Below are positions 59,639 to 64,000 of a stretch of 64,000 bases of DNA, one piece after another (within the stretch, counting starts at the first letter, position 1; every line of letters starts with the position of its first letter). This DNA comes from JBDGYW01 sp964518955. Lineage in GTDB: Bacteria; Gemmatimonadota; Gemmatimonadetes; Gemmatimonadales; GWC2-71-9. The stretch covers positions 1 through 64,000 of the forward strand of contig CAZFHS010000028.1 in NCBI GenBank assembly GCA_964518955.1. The letters run 5' to 3'. The notes below the pieces were generated by a model. It made no database searches. It saw nothing but the letters and a program-made list of their open reading frames with translations, and was not told where the DNA came from. Made by a program: the position numbers and the translations under genes.

Positions 59639-60742
59639 CTACCGCCCTGCCGCCGCACCGACATACACGAGCCGAAATACCTTTCCCGGCTCCTGCGTCA
59701 CCAGGCCGCGAATTTCCAGTGAGGTCAGTACTGCCAGTGCGTCGCCCACTGCGCAACCGGCCTTAGCCGCCACATCGTCCACTTGCTCGATGCCGAGGCC
59801 GATGATGTCGAGAATGCCTCGTTCGGCATCGCTCAAGTTGGCCGGTATGGATGCGGCTGGAGCGTCGCCCACGGTCTTGCCGAACTCCTCCAGTATGTCC
59901 CTTGGCCCCAGAGCCGGTTTTGCTCCGAGTTGAATCAGCCGGTTGCAGCCCAATGAAAGTGGACTAGTAATGGGCCCTGGCACGGCGAGAACTTCCCTGC
60001 CCTGAGCCAAGGCACAATCGGCAGTGATCAACGCACCCGACCTCTCTCTCGCCTCGACTACGACCGTCACGCGCGACAGACCACTAATTAGACGATTGCG
60101 TCGTGGGAAGCTGCCTGCGTGCGGCTTATCGCCGGGTGGATACTCGGTCAGCAGACATCCTTGGTCAGCAACGCGCTCGTAGAGGACGCGGTTGGCAGCC
60201 GGATATACTACGCCCAGACCGTTACCCAGAACGCCGACCGTGCCACCGCTTTGTTCGAGCGCTGTCTCGTGCGCCACGCGGTCTAGCCCCCTGGCCATGC
60301 CACTAACCACGACCAAGCCCGCTCGAGCCACTCCTGTCGCTAGTACGCGACACGCCCCGGCGCCATACCGAGTGTGAGACCTGCTTCCCACAATGCCAAC
60401 ACAGTCCGCGTCGAGGAGCTCGAGGCGTCCGAGGGCAAACAGGAGCGTGGGCGCATCGGGTATCTCTCGAAGCATCGCGGGAAATCCATCCGCAGACGGC
60501 ACCAACACGGAAGCACCCGCCTTTTCGGCGCGTTCACAGGCCTTTTCACCGTCGCTCAGGTCAGCGTCCTTGATGGCGGTCGCTGCGGCTCGAGATATCG
60601 ACGGGGTTTCTTCCAGGTCCTTCTGGCTCGCTCGGAGGACTTCATCAGCTGACCCAAATGCGGCCAACAGAGTATCCAGCCGTGCCCTGCCGATGCCTGG
60701 GACCAACGCAAGTGCTACGTAGGCAACATCCTCTTGCCTCAA
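59639..60742 (-). CDS. dprA: DNA-processing protein DprA
   Basis: 367 residues. The N-terminal SAM-like part (YVALALVPGIGRARLDTLLAAFGSA) is followed by the Rossmann fold with CVGIVGSRSHTRYGAGACRVLATGVARAGLVVVSGMARGLDRVAHETAL (GS[RS]...SGxAxGID region), then LGNGLGVVYPAANRVLYERV and SEYPPG equivalent TEYPPGDKPHAGSFPRRNRLISGLSR. C-terminal winged helix present (LDIIGLGIEQVDDVAAKAGCAVGDALAVLTSLEIRGLV). DprA loads RecA on incoming single-stranded DNA in transformation. Confidence 0.96.
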   Translation of the reverse strand: MRQEDVAYVALALVPGIGRARLDTLLAAFGSADEVLRASQKDLEETPSISRAAATAIKDADLSDGEKACERAEKAGASVLVPSADGFPAMLREIPDAPTLLFALGRLELLDADCVGIVGSRSHTRYGAGACRVLATGVARAGLVVVSGMARGLDRVAHETALEQSGGTVGVLGNGLGVVYPAANRVLYERVADQGCLLTEYPPGDKPHAGSFPRRNRLISGLSRVTVVVEARERSGALITADCALAQGREVLAVPGPITSPLSLGCNRLIQLGAKPALGPRDILEEFGKTVGDAPAASIPANLSDAERGILDIIGLGIEQVDDVAAKAGCAVGDALAVLTSLEIRGLVTQEPGKVFRLVYVGAAAGR

Positions 60743-61755
60743 AGATGATTCTCCGGCTGAGAAGCCTCAGCTTCGAAACGCACCAGAATGCGCCAGAGAT
60801 GCTCGTTGAGTTCCTGCAAACCCTCTCTGGTCGCAGCCGAGATCACCATCACGGCTTCCGCCTCAGGGGCGTGGATCGTTGGGACTGCCTCGTCAGGAGG
60901 AAGCAAATCAGACTTGCTCAAAACCACGAGGTGGGGCTTGTTCACCAGCGATGAATCGTACTCACCTGCCTCATGCCGGAGCATATCGTAGTTCGCCTGC
61001 GGATCGGGCCAATCGATCGGGACGAGGTACGCAAGCACCTTCGTGCGTTCCACATGTTGCAGGAACTTGTCTCCCAATCCCCTGCCCGAGTGTGCTCCCT
61101 CGATAATTCCGGGGATATCGGCAATTACAAACGAGCGGCTCTCCGACAGGCCGACTACGCCGAGGTTGGGTTCCAGCGTGGTGAACGGATAGCCGGCAAT
61201 CTTTGGTCGGGCGGCGGAAACCACTGACAGCAGAGTGCTCTTCCCGGCGTTGGGCTCACCGAGCAAGCCGACATCCGCGAGCAACTTCAGAACCAGTTCT
61301 ATGTGCCGGCTCTCACCTTCGGCGCCCGGTTCCCATTCGCGTGGAGATTGGTGCGTAGGGGACTTAAAAGCCGCGTTGCCTCGTCCGCCGCGGCCGCCCT
61401 TGGCAACGCACAGTACCTGGCCTGCCTCCGTCAACTCGCCCAGCAATTCGCCCGTATCCACATCCCGCACTTCGGTGCCTGGCGGCACCTTGAGCCATTC
61501 GTCCTCACCAGACTTGCCGGTCTTGTTCGATCCCTGACCGTGAGCGCCTCGCTGCGCCTTCCAGTGCGTCTTGTAGCTATAGTCGAGCAGTGTGCGAAGT
61601 TGTGAATCTGCCTTCAGGTAGACGCTGCCACCGCGCCCCCCGGGGGCACCGTCGGGGCCACCCATGGGCACGAACTTCTCCCGCCGGAACGAAGTGCAGC
61701 CCGAGCCGCCCGTGCCTCCGGTTACCCGTATTTTTGCGCGGTCGATGAATGTCAT
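60739..61755 (-). CDS. obgE: GTPase Obg
   Basis: About 338 residues from the ATG at 61755 (MTFIDRAKIRVTGGTGGSGCTSFRREKFVPMGGPDGAPGGRGG), a GTG three codons earlier is possible. The Gly-rich Obg fold is followed by the G domain: G1 GEPNAGKST, G2/G3 region IADIPGIIEGAHSGRGLGDKFLQHVERT, G4 VLSKSDLL, and the end MVISAATREGLQELNEHLW. No C-terminal OCT domain is visible. Obg takes part in 50S assembly and stress control. Overlaps dprA by 4 bases. Confidence 0.97.
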   Translation of the reverse strand: MTFIDRAKIRVTGGTGGSGCTSFRREKFVPMGGPDGAPGGRGGSVYLKADSQLRTLLDYSYKTHWKAQRGAHGQGSNKTGKSGEDEWLKVPPGTEVRDVDTGELLGELTEAGQVLCVAKGGRGGRGNAAFKSPTHQSPREWEPGAEGESRHIELVLKLLADVGLLGEPNAGKSTLLSVVSAARPKIAGYPFTTLEPNLGVVGLSESRSFVIADIPGIIEGAHSGRGLGDKFLQHVERTKVLAYLVPIDWPDPQANYDMLRHEAGEYDSSLVNKPHLVVLSKSDLLPPDEAVPTIHAPEAEAVMVISAATREGLQELNEHLWRILVRFEAEASQPENHL

Positions 61756-61870
61756 GACGGGCACGCCGTCCTGTTCGGCTTGTATCTCATGTGCAAGTAC
61801 TCTGCATTACCCGGAAGAAAGAAACGAACCGGACGAGCGCATACAGTATCGAAAAAACTCGAGTATGCCT

Positions 61871-61910
61871 AGAACAACAGCCCCGCAACGCTCTAACTCG
61901 TTGCGGGGCT
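61871..61910 (-). terminator. Terminator after tRNA-Val
   Basis: AGCCCCGCAACG (61879-61890) pairs with CGTTGCGGGGCT (61899-61910), a perfect 12-bp stem with an 8-base loop. On the minus strand the tail is GTTGTTCT. It lies 12 bases after the tRNA-Val gene. Confidence 0.85.
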
Positions 61911-61922
61911 TTGGTTTAGACA

Positions 61923-61996
61923 TGGGCGATGGCAGATTCGAACTGCCGACCTCTGGTATGTGAGACCAGCGCTCTAACCAACTGAGCTAATCGCCC
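61923..61996 (-). tRNA. tRNA-Val (anticodon CAC)
   Basis: 74 bases. Acceptor stem GGGCGAT with ATCGCCC and discriminator A, D-arm GCTCAGTTGGTTAGAGC, anticodon loop CTCACAT with CAC, T-arm GGCAGTTCGAATCTGCC. No encoded CCA. No other gene between it and the oxidoreductase gene upstream. Confidence 0.96.
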
Positions 61997-62112
61997 GTTG
62001 CTGCGATTGGTGCGAGCCCCGAAGAACTGCAACTCCGACGCACACCCATCTTAACCAGGGAAATCTCGAACCGGAAGCCACACCGGTGGAACGTTGCGCA
62101 GCCAGTGAGCCG

Positions 62113-63231
62113 TCAGCAGGAACGATGGCTGTGTTTCTCCTTATACTCGACCATACACTGGATTCCCGTTCCGTACTGCAGAGTCTTGAAACAGCCGCTG
62201 CACGACACGCAGAGAGCTCGAGCCGTCTGCCCGGATTTCCAGCGGTTGACCAGGCCCGGTTCGCGGATCAACGGACGAGCTATGGCTACGAAATCCACAT
62301 CTCCGGATTGGAGCACCGAGTTGATCACCTCGGGCGAGCGGAATCCACCCATGCCGATCACGGCGCAGTCCACTTCCTGTCGCACCATCCGGGCCAGGTC
62401 CATCAGATAGCCTTCATCTTCTGGATTGTTGATTCTTACGCGCGCAGGCCCTTTCCCTCCCGACAGCGCCCCACCCGCACTCACTTCGATGCCATCTATG
62501 CCCAGCTCGTCGAGTCTCTTGGCGAGCGGCAACGAGTCATCCGGAGTAGTCGAGCCCTCGACAAAGTCGTCGACGTTGAGCTTGATGAATACTGGGAGAT
62601 CGCCTGCGTTCTTCTTGACCGCGTTGTAGACCTCGACCGCAAACCGCATTCGGTTCTCGAGCGATCCCCCGAATTCGTCGGCGCGTTGGTTCCAAAGGGG
62701 AGAGATAAACTGGCTCACCAGGTATCCATGTGCACCGTGGATCTGTATCGCGTCGAAACCGGCCTCAGCGGATCGCCGGGCAGCGTGCCCAAAATCCTCG
62801 ATGATCTTCCAGATCTCCTCATTGGAGAGTTCCCTCGGCATCCCGAAGACCTTGTGGTCCACGGCACTCGGGGCTACCGGTGTCTCGCCACCGATCATGT
62901 CAGGATTGGTTTGCGGACCCACATGAACAATTTGGGTGCTCACCTTGCCGCCAGCTTCATGAACGGCAGCGGTGATCCTTCTCATGCCTTCAACGTATTC
63001 GTCGCCGTAGATCGCCATCTGGCCGGGCTGCTGCCGGCCGTTGGTCTGTATGTAGCTGTAGCCGAGGATAATCAAACCAACACCGCCATCGGCCAGTGCG
63101 CGCGAACAGTTGACGAGGGCATCTGTGACGAACCCGTTCTCGTCCGCCATTGCTTCCCACACCGCGGATCGCATCACTCTGTTGTCGAGATCCAAGTTCC
63201 CGAGCCTTCCCGGCGTGAACATGTCGATCAT
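62113..63231 (-). CDS. NADH:flavin oxidoreductase (old yellow enzyme family)
   Basis: 372 residues, one TIM barrel. FTPGRLGNLDLDNRVMRSA start, then GGVGLIILGYSYIQ, VSTQIVHVGPQ, AGFDAIQIHGAHGYLVSQFISPLWNQRADEFGGSLENRMRF (the OYE signature with the His/Asn-type pair), and GDVDFVAIARPLIREPGLV with FMN-phosphate binding. The end has CVSCSGCFKTLQYGTGIQC, a Cys-rich segment as in 2,4-dienoyl-CoA-reductase-like or TMADH-like relatives that carry a 4Fe-4S cluster. The full second domain of those enzymes is absent. Probably reduces an unsaturated carbonyl substrate; identity unknown. Confidence 0.9.
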   Translation of the reverse strand: MIDMFTPGRLGNLDLDNRVMRSAVWEAMADENGFVTDALVNCSRALADGGVGLIILGYSYIQTNGRQQPGQMAIYGDEYVEGMRRITAAVHEAGGKVSTQIVHVGPQTNPDMIGGETPVAPSAVDHKVFGMPRELSNEEIWKIIEDFGHAARRSAEAGFDAIQIHGAHGYLVSQFISPLWNQRADEFGGSLENRMRFAVEVYNAVKKNAGDLPVFIKLNVDDFVEGSTTPDDSLPLAKRLDELGIDGIEVSAGGALSGGKGPARVRINNPEDEGYLMDLARMVRQEVDCAVIGMGGFRSPEVINSVLQSGDVDFVAIARPLIREPGLVNRWKSGQTARALCVSCSGCFKTLQYGTGIQCMVEYKEKHSHRSC

Positions 63232-63307
63232 GGGATCCTCTCTGATACAGGTGTTCGGAGGATACCAACGAGCGTACGTCGCGGCAAAGCACGATTCTCA
63301 CAGCGGT

Positions 63308-64000
63308 CTACGACACAGGATCCCGGATGAGGTTCTCACTAGACGAGACTTTCTCACATCTTTCGAGCACTTCGCGGCAGAGCTCTATGCGAATCGGCTT
63401 AGCCATATAGTCGTCCATTCCGGCACTCAAGCAGCGTTCTCTGTCGCCTTCCATGGCGTTAGCCGTCATTGCGACGATGGGAGTGTGCGCCCCCGCAGAT
63501 TCCCGCTCTCGGATCCGTCCCGTGGCAGCATACCCGTCTAGTTCGGGCATTTGACAGTCCATGAACACAACGTCGTAAGGCAGTTTCGACCACATGTCTA
63601 CTGCTTCTTCTCCGTTCGCCGCTACATCAACGACGCAACCGAGCTTTTCGAGCATTCGTTTTGCTACCTTTTGATTCACTATGTTGTCTTCCGCGATCAA
63701 CACTCTACGCTCAGGATTATCTGGGTTTTCGACGGTTGGCTCCCCAGAGGCGGCACGAGCTTCGGCAACAGAGTGTTGAGTAACCAGCCGCACGTCCATT
63801 CGCCCTGACTGCGAATCCGCCCAGACGGTCGCCAACACATCTCGCATAGTCTCAACGGACGTGGTCTTCGTGAGGTAACCTGCGAAGCCCACCTCGCTCA
63901 TACGCTTCGCGTCTCCGCGCTGCCCAGAGCTCGTGAACAGAACCAGGGCGATGTCCGACAACAACTTGTCTGCTTTGATCAGCTTTCCAAGTTGCTCACC
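63308..64000 (-). CDS. C-terminal part of hybrid sensor kinase/response regulator (cut by window edge)
   Basis: At least 230 residues; the frame runs through the window edge (GEQLGKLIKADKLLSDIALVLFTSSG), so the start is not visible. The first part is a degenerate receiver domain end (ALVLFTSSGQRGDAKRMSEVGFAGYLTKT). A complete receiver follows: VLIAEDNIVNQKVAKRML, acceptor Asp in YDVVFMDCQMPELDG, TANAMEGDRERCLSAGMDDYMAKPI. Two tandem receivers at the end are typical of hybrid histidine kinases, so the protein is probably one. It is not in an obvious operon with the oxidoreductase. Confidence 0.85.
   Translation of the reverse strand, partial: GEQLGKLIKADKLLSDIALVLFTSSGQRGDAKRMSEVGFAGYLTKTTSVETMRDVLATVWADSQSGRMDVRLVTQHSVAEARAASGEPTVENPDNPERRVLIAEDNIVNQKVAKRMLEKLGCVVDVAANGEEAVDMWSKLPYDVVFMDCQMPELDGYAATGRIRERESAGAHTPIVAMTANAMEGDRERCLSAGMDDYMAKPIRIELCREVLERCEKVSSSENLIRDPVS

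Noticed and set aside
59431..59664. Small frames coding for GNGQRAT-type repeats
   Set aside because: They translate the 7-bp array between dprA and hemW; the peptide repeat is a by-product of the DNA repeat.
62086..63330. 414-codon plus-strand frame
   Set aside because: Antisense shadow of the flavin oxidoreductase gene.

Overview
The window reads as a chromosomal segment of a free-living Gram-negative bacterium. It has lipoproteins, a FadL-type porin, several predicted outer-membrane barrels and GTG/ATG starts with GGAGG ribosome sites. The mix of a PadR-controlled ADOP/MacB-type permease, a HAF-repeat lipoprotein, an LA_2272-type surface-repeat protein, DUF5107-TPR and DUF6067 proteins, and dense housekeeping operons suggests Gemmatimonadota or a neighbouring phylum. 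That assignment is inference; no rRNA is present to test it. The first 51 bases are a pure C run, probably an assembly or contig-end artefact.

Left part (about 0.2-14.4 kb): exported and envelope genes in small units. These are a barrel-like protein, a surface-repeat protein, an orphan periplasmic-binding lipoprotein, a two-gene minus-strand operon of large exported proteins (DUF5107-TPR followed by a DUF6067-type glycosidase-like protein), a dodecin, a uroporphyrinogen-decarboxylase-family protein, and a padR-permease pair preceded by two back-to-back 13-bp palindromes.

Accessory part (14.4-20.3 kb), centred on tRNA-Leu(UAA). A broken copy of the tRNA-Leu 3' half, with a hairpin inserted in it, lies 3 kb downstream of the intact tRNA gene. 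Between them sits a lipoprotein with seven 43-residue HAF repeats plus a PKD domain. On the other side are a nucleotidyltransferase (MNT) with a truncated HEPN partner and an intact AbiEi/AbiEii type IV toxin-antitoxin pair.

Middle (20.4-26.9 kb, plus strand): a ClC channel, then a FadL-like porin, an SGNH-hydrolase lipoprotein and, after a strong terminator, an unrecognised exported protein.

Right part (27-64 kb): almost entirely minus strand, with genes overlapping by 1-50 bp. Read in the direction of transcription: partial response-regulator protein, an old-yellow-enzyme-family oxidoreductase, tRNA-Val(CAC), obgE, dprA, hemW, hrcA, dnaJ, HIT, rpsU, mutS2, dnaG, a C4 zinc-ribbon protein, recJ, rsmD, coaD, pta, an RsbV/RsbW/RsbU-like partner-switching trio, rsmA, a DnaQ-like exonuclease, an MBL hydrolase, infC-rpmI-rplT-pheS-pheT, a coiled-coil protein, zapA, rny, folD, xseA, xseB, a prenyl synthase, dxs, nadK, recN. 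infC appears to start at CTG behind a perfect Shine-Dalgarno site and to be preceded by an intrinsic terminator with a possible antiterminator.

The most unusual feature is a set of seven dispersed simple-repeat arrays built from 7- or 8-bp units (such as GTTGCYC, GCGTGCA, GGCGGTAC). Some are intergenic, but three lie in frame inside conserved genes (MBL hydrolase, pta, mutS2) and one abuts the recN stop.
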